Shown: positions 42,874 to 50,870, counted from the stretch's first letter. The stretch: DNA of 50,870 bases from Clostridia bacterium (GCA_017403065.1 JAFQOT010000001.1:1-50870); one strand, 5' to 3'. The notes: generated by a model from the sequence alone, not told the origin. Numbers and translations: made by a program.

Positions 42874-42959
42874 AAAATTAACTCCTTCTTTTTAAAAAGT
42901 TTGGAAAATATTTTAAACCCCCAATATCTTGTTACTTCTTGAAATGTTTGAAATAACAT
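42864..42959 (-). CDS. Small 31-aa phage ORF, unknown function
   Basis: This ORF is too short for most gene finders. Minus-strand ATG 42959 follows a strong AAGGAGG 9 nt upstream and the frame runs to TAA at 42864, overlapping the holin start by 10 nt. The peptide is amphipathic and basic (MLFQTFQEVTRYWGFKIF, then SKLFKKKEL). It fills the gap between endolysin and holin and may couple holin translation or be a lysis peptide. I do not recognise it. Confidence 0.45.
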   Translation of the reverse strand: MLFQTFQEVTRYWGFKIFSKLFKKKELILWI

Positions 42960-42972
42960 AGATAGTACCTCC

Positions 42973-43875
42973 TTACATCATTTTATTTACAAGTTTTTGA
43001 ATAGCAGAGTAATTATATCCAGCATTGGTGAGCTTTTTCTTTCGTGTTGCACCATTACCCCACTTGCCCTGAACAACCTCTCTTGCTATTTCTTCATTAC
43101 TCTTTTTAGCAGGTGCAGTAGTCTTAGTAGCAAGTTTATTAACCTCTTTCTGTACTGCATTGTAATCATAGCCAGCTTGTGTGAGCTTTTCTTTGCGTTC
43201 CTGTCCGTTTCCCCACTTACCGGCTAAAACCTCTTGTGCAAGCTCTGAGACGGTCTTTTTAATAGGTGTACTTACTGTAACATTGCGAACATCATTATAC
43301 ATATAATTCATATCAACATTGCCATTTATACCGTCAACTCTGCCTTTTGAAGAATACTGCCAAATGTCATAAGGTGCAGCAATATTAGGCTTAGCACTTG
43401 AATACTTAGCACACCAAATTGAATAACCTGACCTATGTAATTCTGCAACATCAAGGTAATTTGTAAACCAATGTTGATTGGCATATACACCAACTTTAAA
43501 GCCTTTTGCCTTTATACCTTCGCAAAATCTCTTTGCAAATGCCGTTAATTTAGCTTTACCGAGCTTAGTAGTTGAGTTATCTTCCATATCAAAGTAAACG
43601 TAAAATGGCTTATGTGAGCCAATCAGCCTTAAAGTATGAGCAATCTCACTGTCAATCTTCTGTTCGGTTGTAGCATAGCTATAAAGATATACCGCAAAAG
43701 GAATATTCAACCTTTCACATTCTGCTACATTTCTCTCAAAACATACATCATCTTGCCTTGTAATATCACTACCAAAACCACAACGCAAGATAGCAAAATC
43801 AATGTTAGGCTTAACCTTATCCCATTGAATAGTACCCTGATACTTACTTACATCGATTCCTTTTAAATTTGACAT
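42973..43875 (-). CDS. Endolysin: GH25 lysozyme with two CW_7 repeats
   Basis: The 300-aa endolysin starts with a GH25 muramidase domain (GIDVSKYQG with catalytic Asp, YFDMEDN with catalytic Glu-Asp, VGVYANQHWF, IWQYSSKGRVDGI) ending at about 200. Two CW_7 (Cpl-7-type) wall-binding repeats follow (VLAGKWGNGQERKEKL and VVQGKWGNGATRKKKL), separated by a Lys/Thr/Ala linker. It cleaves the glycan backbone at lysis. No signal peptide, so export needs the holin. Confidence 0.93.
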   Translation of the reverse strand: MSNLKGIDVSKYQGTIQWDKVKPNIDFAILRCGFGSDITRQDDVCFERNVAECERLNIPFAVYLYSYATTEQKIDSEIAHTLRLIGSHKPFYVYFDMEDNSTTKLGKAKLTAFAKRFCEGIKAKGFKVGVYANQHWFTNYLDVAELHRSGYSIWCAKYSSAKPNIAAPYDIWQYSSKGRVDGINGNVDMNYMYNDVRNVTVSTPIKKTVSELAQEVLAGKWGNGQERKEKLTQAGYDYNAVQKEVNKLATKTTAPAKKSNEEIAREVVQGKWGNGATRKKKLTNAGYNYSAIQKLVNKMM

Positions 43876-43888
43876 AATTTTTCCTCCT

Positions 43889-46063
43889 TTAATTTATTCG
43901 TTTCCAGCAGTACGCCACTTCATAGGGCGGCATATTGTTGTGCGGTTGCGAGCCGCCTGTGCTTCCTGTATCAATCATTGCCATGCTCGTCCACCAACTG
44001 CGGAGTTCCGAGGCTATAGGAGCCTCTGTAGTTTCTTGTCCGCCTTTTGCGAAAAATCCAACATCTTCAGCTGCTTTGTGATTATGACTCGGCATTTCGT
44101 CAACTGTCAAAGCATGCGTAGCTTCACCGCCTGTTTGACCTGCTGTGTAGCTGTCGCCTGCGGCAAGTATAAATTTATCTTTTACCGCTTCCCACTCGCC
44201 GCCGAATAAATCTTCAGGGCTTGTGGCGTCTGAGCTCCAATAATATGAGCCTACAGGATGGGCGGCTAATTTAACTTTTTCAAAAAGCGTATCAACATAT
44301 TGTTTGTCAATAACTTTTTCAAAAAGCGTATCAACATATTGTTTTTGAACAGCCGATTTTTCCGTTTCGCCTTGCGCTTGAACTTCAGCGTGTCCATCTT
44401 TAAAAACCTCAAAAGCATTAGATTCTGATATTTTTTTGTCGCCTTCAACTTCACCATTACCAACGATAAACAAAGCATCTGGATTATCTTTATTGGCTGT
44501 ACCTACAACAGATTGATACATAGCGCTAGATTTTGTATGTGCGCCTGCTACATCAGAGTATGAATTTTTAGCTTCAGTATAATATCCTTGAGCGTGAGAG
44601 CACTGTGCTATAGCCTTTGTACAAAGTCCTTCAGCGTGAGTATACCTATTGCTTGCAGTAGTAGCATAGCCTTCAGCGTGAGCAGAGGTATGTCCTGCAA
44701 CGGTATTCACACCCTCTGAGTGAGCGCCTAACCCAGAAGCGGTGGTTTTAGACCCTTCAGAATGAGAGGCTTCGCCTAAAGCTCCATAAGATAAATCCGG
44801 ACAGCCAGTAGCATCGTCTTTTACACCAATGCCCTCTGCGTGCGAATTTACGCCTTGAGCATTGGTGTATGAACCTTCAGCGTGAGCGCCAGTGGCCGAT
44901 GCAGTAGTAATCTTTCCTTCCACGTGTGAAGCGACACCTAAAGCCCCTATTGTTTCATTATTCTTTATACCCTGACCTTCTGCGTGAGAAGCTCCTCCTT
45001 TTGCAACTCTATATAAACCCTCGGCGTGTGCGTTATTATATGCGATAGTATCCCTACCTTCTGTATGAGATTGCTCACCTATTGCTTTTGTACCACGACC
45101 CTCAGCGTGTGAAGCATATCCAGCAAGAGTTTCTCGCCCTTCTGCATGAGAATATTTGCCACTTGCAATGCTATCACGACCTTCTGCGTGTGCAGAGCGT
45201 TGAATAGCTACTGTATTGTCGCCTTCGGCGTGCTGTCCATATTCTAAACTAATATTTCCAACATTTGGTTTAGTGTGTACCCAAAATACCCAAGGGTCTG
45301 TGTCTTCTGCACCTTCAGCATAATTATCTACAGTAATAACGTTACCTTCAATTGCAGTTATGGTTCCATTAAAATCATAATTACTACTAATACAAGCAGA
45401 CCATATATCGCCTACTTCGTACCCACCTGTATAACCTTCAAGAGTATAGGTTCCTACATTACCTTTAGTTCCACTTTTAGCAATAATAACAAATCCTTTG
45501 CCACCTGCTGTAGAGGTAGTTCCTTCTGAATGGCTATAAGGGCTTAGTGCTTTATTATTTTCGTAATCGTTAAAGATTTCTCCCATGTTGGCAGTTTTGC
45601 GGCCAATACTTGCGACCTCAACTGCGACCTCAACGCATTCATCAATCATTTTTTGTAATTCATCTTTATAACCATTTGGGTCGATAAGTTGAACATTACC
45701 TTTTGGACTATCCATAATATATAAAACCACTCTATTTGTTTTTGCGATTGAGTCCACAGTAGTTTCTTTTAATACTACTGCGGCAACTTTAAATATTAAT
45801 TCACCAGCAATAGTAAGTTGTTGTATTAGCTTAAATGATAAAGTATCATCGTTTAATTCGGAAACGGGAATTAATGGAGAATTTATCTCATTACCTTCAG
45901 ATGTTTGGAAATCAAAACGATACCCTGAGCACTCAATGTTTGTCATTCTTTTAGGAAGTTTAACTTTCAAAACAGTTTCATTATGTTCGCCTTCATGTCC
46001 ACCAAACATTTTTAATTGTTGTAAATGATTATCGGAAGATAAATCTATATATATTTCACGCAT
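43889..46063 (-). CDS. Phage tail fibre/baseplate protein with HAEG repeats
   Basis: The 724-aa protein has three parts. An N-terminal BppU-like baseplate domain (MREIYIDLSSDN to about 150) comes first. Next is a long region with 16 HAEG-type repeats (SHAEG, AHAEG, QHAEG, SHTEG), the trimeric beta-roll motif also seen in YadA-like heads and phage spike proteins. A C-terminal tail-collar-like tip follows (HPVGSYYWS, GGEATHALTVDEMPSHNH, NNMPPY), where receptor binding is expected. ATG 46063 follows AAAGGAG at 7 nt, so the longer reading to 46093 is unlikely. A 13-residue duplication lies just before the tip. Confidence 0.85.
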   Translation of the reverse strand: MREIYIDLSSDNHLQQLKMFGGHEGEHNETVLKVKLPKRMTNIECSGYRFDFQTSEGNEINSPLIPVSELNDDTLSFKLIQQLTIAGELIFKVAAVVLKETTVDSIAKTNRVVLYIMDSPKGNVQLIDPNGYKDELQKMIDECVEVAVEVASIGRKTANMGEIFNDYENNKALSPYSHSEGTTSTAGGKGFVIIAKSGTKGNVGTYTLEGYTGGYEVGDIWSACISSNYDFNGTITAIEGNVITVDNYAEGAEDTDPWVFWVHTKPNVGNISLEYGQHAEGDNTVAIQRSAHAEGRDSIASGKYSHAEGRETLAGYASHAEGRGTKAIGEQSHTEGRDTIAYNNAHAEGLYRVAKGGASHAEGQGIKNNETIGALGVASHVEGKITTASATGAHAEGSYTNAQGVNSHAEGIGVKDDATGCPDLSYGALGEASHSEGSKTTASGLGAHSEGVNTVAGHTSAHAEGYATTASNRYTHAEGLCTKAIAQCSHAQGYYTEAKNSYSDVAGAHTKSSAMYQSVVGTANKDNPDALFIVGNGEVEGDKKISESNAFEVFKDGHAEVQAQGETEKSAVQKQYVDTLFEKVIDKQYVDTLFEKVKLAAHPVGSYYWSSDATSPEDLFGGEWEAVKDKFILAAGDSYTAGQTGGEATHALTVDEMPSHNHKAAEDVGFFAKGGQETTEAPIASELRSWWTSMAMIDTGSTGGSQPHNNMPPYEVAYCWKRIN
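44273..44344 (-). repeat. Tandem 39-bp duplication inside the tail fibre gene
   Basis: Two perfect 33-bp copies (44273-44305 and 44312-44344) repeat with a 39-bp period, encoding QYVDTLFEKV twice in frame. Length variation here would change the neck before the receptor-binding tip. Confidence 0.85.
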
Positions 46064-46085
46064 TGCAAAACTCCTTTCTGCTTGT

Positions 46086-46454
46086 TTATTCAATAATCAG
46101 AAATTCAAGTATGCTTAATTCTTCAAGAGTAAAGTCACATTCAGCAAAATCTTCAAGTTTAAAAGAGGGGAGGTTAACTTCGACCTCTATATTGGCTAAA
46201 TCAGCAATCTTACTGTTCCACTCTGAAATTTTATCCTTTGCTAAAATGAGATTGCCATTTTTAGCTGTCTTGATTTTATCTCCATCTTTTTCGGCACACT
46301 CTTCGACTATTTCAGTTAACTTAGTGTTATAGAAATTAGTATCATTTTCGATTGATTTTAAAAATTTCATAACCTTATAGCCAACTTGAATATCCTTGAA
46401 TTTCATATCAGGTTTAAAAACATTTTTTATTTGAATTAAATTAATTAGTTTCAA
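46086..46454 (-). CDS. Small phage protein, possibly DUF1617-like
   Basis: The 122-aa acidic, helical protein has no signal or membrane helix. Its size and its place between the tail-associated protein and the tail fibre resemble DUF1617 phage proteins, but I am not certain. It starts at TTG with AAGGAAG upstream. A terminator hairpin at 46484-46513 separates it from the preceding tail gene. Confidence 0.55.
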   Translation of the reverse strand: MKLINLIQIKNVFKPDMKFKDIQVGYKVMKFLKSIENDTNFYNTKLTEIVEECAEKDGDKIKTAKNGNLILAKDKISEWNSKIADLANIEVEVNLPSFKLEDFAECDFTLEELSILEFLIIE

Positions 46455-46483
46455 TAAAATCTTCCTTTTATATAATTTTTTGT

Positions 46484-46513
46484 ATAAGAAAACCGCAGGG
46501 GTTAACCTGCGGT
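46484..46513 (-). terminator. Terminator after the tail-associated protein gene
   Basis: On the minus strand ACCGCAGG (46513-46506) pairs with CCTGCGGT (46499-46492), followed by TTTTCTT. It lies inside the late operon, so downstream genes need readthrough, antitermination or their own promoter. Confidence 0.78.
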
Positions 46514-49500
46514 CAAAGTTTGTATTTGAGTTTTGAGTTCTGCAACTGTGTTTTCAAGGTCTGTTATTCTTTTTTTACAGCGTTGTATTTGCCAAGTGTT
46601 GAGAGCGATAAATTCTTGCATTCTTAAACTATAATAATCATCTTCGAAAACCAATGCTAAATCATTAACTCCTATGGTGTTTTGTGCCATTAAAATATCT
46701 TGAGCAACAAATCCAAAGTGTAAAATCTCGGTATTTCCACATTTTGCCTCTGGCGTATAATTATAAGTCTTTGGTTGTAATAAATCAAAAAACTTTTCGT
46801 ATTGATTTTCGATGTCATTAACATTGTTTTTTATTCTAATGTCAGAACCTGTGATACTAAGAAGCACATTTCTCCATGAAGCAGCTAAAGGTGTAACCAT
46901 ACCTGAATCACTATAAGTCAATCCACCAATCTCTAGCCATATGGTAGCTTTCGTATGACTGCTACTGATGTTAGAAGCATAAAGGCTTCCATTATTAATT
47001 TTCCATTTCCCAATAGTACCACTTTCAGCATTAATCGTACCTGTAATATTTGCTTTAGTGCAATAAAGTGTACCATCACTATTTAATCTAAAATAATCAG
47101 TACCACCGACTCTTACAACAAATACATCTGAACCTGCACCTGCCGCAGCAATCTTTGTAGGAGCCATTAGTGCAAGAAAATTATTATTAATATCACTATA
47201 CTTATCGCAAATAATGGCACCGCCGCCAATAGTCCAACCACCCGCACTTAGCGTTCCGCTGATTATAGCACCAGTGGCTCTTAATTGTCCGGTTCCGGAA
47301 ATTGAACAACCTTCATCTAAGTCGCCCCACGCATCAGAAGTAACATTAAACTTGCCCACTTTAAAACATCGGCTTGTTGTGCCTATATCACTGAATGCAA
47401 AAGCTATAGAGTATTCGCCATTAGTTTTATAAAATAGATTATCAGTAAATGTCCAACCAGCAATTTGACCCTTTGTGCTCACGAGACTGCCATCGTAATA
47501 TACCCTAAAAGGCGCGAAGCCTATACTCCCGCTATTTCCACCAGCGGTTATAGCTAAATATGGCTCATTTTCATTTCTATGAACGCCATATTTCCAAAAG
47601 CCAATAAGATTATCATCATAGCCGTTTGCGGTTTTTCCATGAGAATTAGATAATCCCGACAATGTTATATCCCAACCGCCAATTTGACCACTGTTAGCAA
47701 ATATGGTGCCACTCAAAACAAGATTACCATTTTCATCAGCGTAAAAAACATTATTGCCATTACTATCTTTGATTTTAATACCTGCGCCTGTTCCAGTTAA
47801 AACAAGATTATTGCCAAGTATTAATTCGCCGATAAGTACTTGACCGTTTATACCATAAGCATACTTAACATCGCCTTTAGAATCATATCCAACTGCAATT
47901 TTACCAACAGCAGTTGAAGCAGTGTTCCAGTTATTTTCAGTGAAAACAAGAGTATTGTTTATTAATTTAACTTGTTCGTCTTCAAAATAAGGATTGCCAT
48001 TCTCGTCAAAGTCCCATTCGCCATTTTCGTCTAATTTACGCTTACGACCAATTAAACCACGATTATTAATCTCAATAGCTTGGTCTTCAGAAGTCAAAAC
48101 ATTATCAAGGGTAAGAGTTCGCAAATCTGCAACCCAATTTCTTTGATAATCTAATTCTTTTCTTTGTTCTTCAAGAATGCCAGCAATATACTTTAATTCA
48201 CTAAAGCTCTTTGAGTTTTGCCCAAGAGCTTCATCATATAAAGCTTTTAAATCCGACCTATCGTACTTATTACCTAAAGTGAAATTTGTAGATTTTTCAT
48301 CAAAATTTATATCAATACCAGTTAAGTGCAACTGTTCCATTGTATCGTTTTTAGTTTCGACATAAATTATTGCACCCGCACAAAGTTGCTCCGAGAAATG
48401 TTTGAATTGCTTATTAAACAAGAAACTTCTCGTATCAATAGAATAAGTTTTTTGTCCAGATGAAATCTTAACCAACTGTGACTGTGCTCTGTCCATTAAC
48501 TCCTTGGCCTTTTCAAATCTTTGAGGGTAGGTCATAGATTCTGTAACAAGCATATATTCATCAACATAGTCGGTTGGCTTAATGTGGGTCATAAGCTCGT
48601 TAAGCAGTTCTGCGGTAAATATCATATTGCCGTCGATATCTTTGGCAGTTGTATCTAAAGCGCAGTCTGAATTGATTTGAGATATAGGAACTTCATAAGT
48701 TGTACGAACTGTTTCTTTGTGGATATCATGTTCTGAAGTTTTTGTATTTATTTCTGTCTGTTTAGTAGAAATTTGAGCGTTAACATTGTCTAATGCGGTT
48801 GATTGTTGTTCTCCAACAGTGACTATTACAGCATCTCTTGTTTCTTCTAAGGTTTTTAACTCGCCCTTTAAAACTTCGATATTTTGCTCTTCATTGAACA
48901 ATAACTCTAATTCGGCATAATAGCCTTGCTGAAGAGTTAAATATTCCTCTTCAACTGATTCGCATTTTTCTTGCCATTTTTCAATAGCTTGCTGGAGAGC
49001 GGGGGACATCCAAGAGTATCTTGGCTCAAAGTTATAAATAACATTTTTACCAGTAGGGTTAACTGCACGAATCTCAAGATTTTCGTCTTTACCTTGAACA
49101 TTTAAAGCAGTATATTTATCTTCGTCGTTTTCCTCTACGGTTTTATGTTTAAGTAAGTTATACTTTGCTATATGAATATCTGTTAAGTGATGTTCGGCAT
49201 AATATACTCTTGAATAAACACTGACAGTTCTTTGAATAATGTCGGGTTCTACAATACACTCATACATATCTTGAACTGTAGTATAAAGAAAGTTATATCC
49301 ATTATCCACTTCAGTTTCTTCAACATAATAAGGTTTAGTGAGCAGAGAAGGGTCAATATAACCAATAGTCCAACCTGCTGTTTTAGGAAGAAATAAATCT
49401 AGCAAACCCTTATTATCTTCGGTATGTAAATAATAGGTTCCTTCTTTTAAATATAAACCTTCAGCAGTTGCGAGTTCGTTTTCTTCACACGATTTTAAAG

Positions 49501-49849
49501 AGATTGATTTTTTATCAATATTATCTTCGTCACTATCGGTTACGCCCGAAATTGTAAAGTAGCCGATATCAGTCAAATAGATATATCTATCAGTCTGAAT
49601 AGCCTCATAAATACTATCATAAAATGACTGTTTTATAGGGTCGATACTTTTGTGTCGATAATAATCAAAAGATAATTCGTGTGGTGCATTGAAGTTTAAC
49701 TTCAAATTCATTCCTTTTGGATTTGATAATACACCAACTGTATCTGTTATCGTTATTTTCCCGTCAACTTCTGTCGCTCTGCTATTTGGATTGCAAAGCG
49801 TAACTTGAGGTAATTCATATCTTTCGAATTTATCAAAACTTAGAATCAT
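46502..49849 (-). CDS. Phage tail-associated protein with C-terminal S74 chaperone
   Basis: The 1115-aa protein begins with a prophage-tail (Tal-like) domain (about 1-300) expected at the tail tip. A coiled coil follows (about 290-400, EELLFNEEQNIEVLKGELKT region), then beta-rich repeats of the form ANSGQIGGWDI, and it ends with a peptidase S74 intramolecular chaperone: SDIRIKNNV (Ser-Lys dyad of the self-cleaving site), LLQPKTYNY, HFGFVAQD. S74 domains trim themselves off after helping the trimer fold. It overlaps the distal tail gene by 4 nt (ATGA). Confidence 0.88.
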   Translation of the reverse strand: MILSFDKFERYELPQVTLCNPNSRATEVDGKITITDTVGVLSNPKGMNLKLNFNAPHELSFDYYRHKSIDPIKQSFYDSIYEAIQTDRYIYLTDIGYFTISGVTDSDEDNIDKKSISLKSCEENELATAEGLYLKEGTYYLHTEDNKGLLDLFLPKTAGWTIGYIDPSLLTKPYYVEETEVDNGYNFLYTTVQDMYECIVEPDIIQRTVSVYSRVYYAEHHLTDIHIAKYNLLKHKTVEENDEDKYTALNVQGKDENLEIRAVNPTGKNVIYNFEPRYSWMSPALQQAIEKWQEKCESVEEEYLTLQQGYYAELELLFNEEQNIEVLKGELKTLEETRDAVIVTVGEQQSTALDNVNAQISTKQTEINTKTSEHDIHKETVRTTYEVPISQINSDCALDTTAKDIDGNMIFTAELLNELMTHIKPTDYVDEYMLVTESMTYPQRFEKAKELMDRAQSQLVKISSGQKTYSIDTRSFLFNKQFKHFSEQLCAGAIIYVETKNDTMEQLHLTGIDINFDEKSTNFTLGNKYDRSDLKALYDEALGQNSKSFSELKYIAGILEEQRKELDYQRNWVADLRTLTLDNVLTSEDQAIEINNRGLIGRKRKLDENGEWDFDENGNPYFEDEQVKLINNTLVFTENNWNTASTAVGKIAVGYDSKGDVKYAYGINGQVLIGELILGNNLVLTGTGAGIKIKDSNGNNVFYADENGNLVLSGTIFANSGQIGGWDITLSGLSNSHGKTANGYDDNLIGFWKYGVHRNENEPYLAITAGGNSGSIGFAPFRVYYDGSLVSTKGQIAGWTFTDNLFYKTNGEYSIAFAFSDIGTTSRCFKVGKFNVTSDAWGDLDEGCSISGTGQLRATGAIISGTLSAGGWTIGGGAIICDKYSDINNNFLALMAPTKIAAAGAGSDVFVVRVGGTDYFRLNSDGTLYCTKANITGTINAESGTIGKWKINNGSLYASNISSSHTKATIWLEIGGLTYSDSGMVTPLAASWRNVLLSITGSDIRIKNNVNDIENQYEKFFDLLQPKTYNYTPEAKCGNTEILHFGFVAQDILMAQNTIGVNDLALVFEDDYYSLRMQEFIALNTWQIQRCKKRITDLENTVAELKTQIQTLTAG

Positions 49850-50655
49850 AGTATATACCTCACGTTCTGATAACGAATTGTCAATTCACTGATACCTGAA
49901 ATCTGCAATACATTATCTCCATTAACTAATCTCAAGAACTTCTGGTCTACAAGATTAGGATAAAGACTTGTGCCAGTGTTATCGGTTATAGTTCCAACCG
50001 CAGAGTCAACATAAACCTCTGTTTGAGCAGGAATGTCCTTAATCTCCATAGCTCTATTGTCGTCAGAGGTATTGACAATAACAGGGGAGATAGGATTTGT
50101 TGTTAAGTCTGCTGAGACTGTAAATGTAGGATAGATATAATCACCATTGTCAGAATCTACAGGAACAACAATATCATTTGTGAAATCAGTATAGGTAATT
50201 TCAATCTCATCTTGAAAAGCCCAACCGGAAGAAAGAGTGCAAGTGCACTTCCAACCGTGTAAACCGTCTGCGTAAAACATTGCTTCAGGATTGGTAAAAA
50301 CACATTCTACATATCTTCGTTTTTCTTCGCCGTTAATCTTTTCAATGGTTTTATCTTTAATTCTGCTTGCATATAATTTCTTATAAGTAGACGAATTAAA
50401 GAGCCATTTTTTAATTTCTTTAGCAGACCAATGCGAAATAGGTTCTGCACTAATAATTTCTAAATCAAAAGATAGGGGAAATTCGTCTTTGTTTACACCG
50501 TGTATTTCTTGACGGTTTAAAGACGGGTAAAAAACTTGATTGTACTCAAGATTTCCGCATATCTGTTTTAAACGCTCAGTATCTACATGTCCGAAAAATA
50601 GACCATATTTTGCAGAATTGATACCGTCGTACTCAAAATTATTGACGAATAACAT
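49846..50655 (-). CDS. Phage distal tail protein (Dit)
   Basis: The 269-aa protein resembles siphovirus Dit/ORF46-type proteins. NFEYDGINSAKYGLFFGHVD begins the N-terminal ring-forming domain, and LEIISAEPISHWSAKEIKKWL and a galectin-like C-terminal half (WAFQDEIEITYTDF) follow. Dit links the tail tube to the tail-associated protein encoded next. The start ATG has only a moderate AAAGGA site 11 nt upstream. Confidence 0.85.
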   Translation of the reverse strand: MLFVNNFEYDGINSAKYGLFFGHVDTERLKQICGNLEYNQVFYPSLNRQEIHGVNKDEFPLSFDLEIISAEPISHWSAKEIKKWLFNSSTYKKLYASRIKDKTIEKINGEEKRRYVECVFTNPEAMFYADGLHGWKCTCTLSSGWAFQDEIEITYTDFTNDIVVPVDSDNGDYIYPTFTVSADLTTNPISPVIVNTSDDNRAMEIKDIPAQTEVYVDSAVGTITDNTGTSLYPNLVDQKFLRLVNGDNVLQISGISELTIRYQNVRYIL

Positions 50656-50676
50656 TTCGTATCACATCCTTTTTGA

Positions 50677-50719
50677 GCATAATAAAAGACCACTCTCCTA
50701 AAAATCGGAAAGTGGTCTT
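50677..50719 (-). terminator. Strong minus-strand terminator upstream of Dit
   Basis: On the minus strand AAGACCACTTTCC (50719-50707) pairs over 13 bp, one G-T, with GGAGAGTGGTCTT (50698-50686), followed by TTATTATG. It would stop a transcript coming from the right before the Dit gene. Confidence 0.8.
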
Positions 50720-50746
50720 GATATATTTATTAAATTGTAGTATAAT
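50718..50746 (+). promoter_or_regulatory. Plus-strand sigma-A promoter at the right edge
   Basis: TTGATA (50718-50723), 17 nt, TATAAT (50741-50746), pointing right, against the phage late genes. It could drive a gene or RNA beyond the window. Confidence 0.55.
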
Positions 50747-50870
50747 GTTTTCGTTGTAGAAGAAATTCGGCTTCGAATTTCTTTCTAGTTCTTTATAGAT
50801 GTTTATCGGGCGGAGTTTCCTCCAAGACTGAAAATCAAGGAGGTTACAAATTATTTCTAATCTCCTTGTG
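50747..50870 (+). other. Structured non-coding stretch at right edge
   Basis: Downstream of the plus-strand promoter lie three hairpins: AGAAATTCG-GCTT-CGAATTTCT (50761-50782), GGAG-TTTC-CTCC near 50812-50823, and an 11-bp stem CAAGGAGGTTA / TAATCTCCTTG near the end. No gene starts here in the window. A minus-strand frame with no start codon is open from 50869 to 50639, but its end carries the terminator hairpin, so it is doubtful. The stretch may be the start of an accessory cassette. Confidence 0.35.

Larger units (their letters stand above)
42497..50870 (-). mobile_element. Siphovirus-type prophage, late tail and lysis end
   Basis: All genes from 42589 to 50655 lie on the minus strand in the normal order of a siphovirus late region: distal tail protein, tail-associated protein, accessory protein, tail fibre, endolysin, small ORF, holin. 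The left end lies next to the 3' end of tRNA-Leu(GAG). No integrase, head or tape-measure gene is inside the window, so the element continues to the right. Whether it is intact cannot be judged. Confidence 0.9.

Noticed and set aside
44400..45600. DNA-level satellite in the tail fibre gene
   Set aside because: The HAEG repetition is at protein level; nucleotide copies are diverged, so it is annotated as a protein repeat.
50639..50869. Minus-strand frame open to the window edge before Dit
   Set aside because: No start is visible, the terminator hairpin lies within it, and it overlaps Dit. It may still be the end of a gene outside the window.

Overview
The window looks like a chromosome segment from a low-GC, spore-forming, probably gut-dwelling member of the Clostridia (inference: Oscillospiraceae/Ruminococcaceae-like). 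Supporting signs are AT-rich DNA, AGGAGG-type ribosome binding sites with frequent TTG and GTG starts, a ctsR-mcsA-mcsB-clpC operon, the sporulation gene yunB, a bile salt hydrolase, and a siphovirus prophage of Firmicutes type.

Layout. 1-398 is non-coding and holds an array of small hairpins separated by a 9-nt motif. 399-5.6 kb carries tcdA (-), a TIM-barrel isomerase-like gene, uvrC and an NhaC-type antiporter. 5.7-15.0 kb is a plus-strand housekeeping run: TtcA-like thiolase, pcrA, a membrane protein, rsmD, coaD, a coiled-coil gene, a type-2-like ileS and a small membrane protein. 15.1-19.3 kb has bile salt hydrolase (-) divergent from a PTS-EIIC-like gene and nth, then a nucleotidyltransferase and mscL. 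19.4-23.9 kb (-) is a sugar ABC importer without its own ATPase, plus malQ. 24.0-27.6 kb has yunB, ligA and an FMN riboswitch controlling ribU. 27.6-32.3 kb (-) is an envelope-type operon: alpha/beta hydrolase, membrane-anchored MurF-like ligase, variant Ddl, CDF transporter. 32.4-36.9 kb is the CtsR-controlled protein-quality operon. 37.0-40.8 kb (-) is potABCD, preceded by a ~300-nt leader that folds into several nested helices. Then come tRNA-Leu(CAG), a second copy of the hairpin array, a Cu/Zn superoxide dismutase with no signal peptide, and tRNA-Leu(GAG). From about 42.5 kb to the window end is a prophage read on the minus strand: distal tail protein, tail protein with an S74 chaperone domain, small protein, tail fibre, endolysin, small ORF, holin.

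How genes work together. uvrC, pcrA, ligA and nth are DNA repair and replication functions scattered among other operons. CtsR represses the McsA/McsB/ClpC operon through two boxes around its own promoter. The ABC importer and MalQ probably take up and process alpha-glucans. PotABCD imports polyamines and probably responds to its leader RNA. The bile salt hydrolase and the neighbouring transporter may share a 12-bp palindromic operator.

The best candidates for something undescribed are the structured potABCD leader, with an 11-nt segment perfectly complementary to the potA ribosome binding site region, and the two hairpin arrays, whose stems differ in sequence but keep their pairing. The membrane-anchored MurF/variant Ddl operon and the promoter plus hairpins at the right edge inside the prophage also merit attention. 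All functional calls come from reading the sequence; no database search was run.
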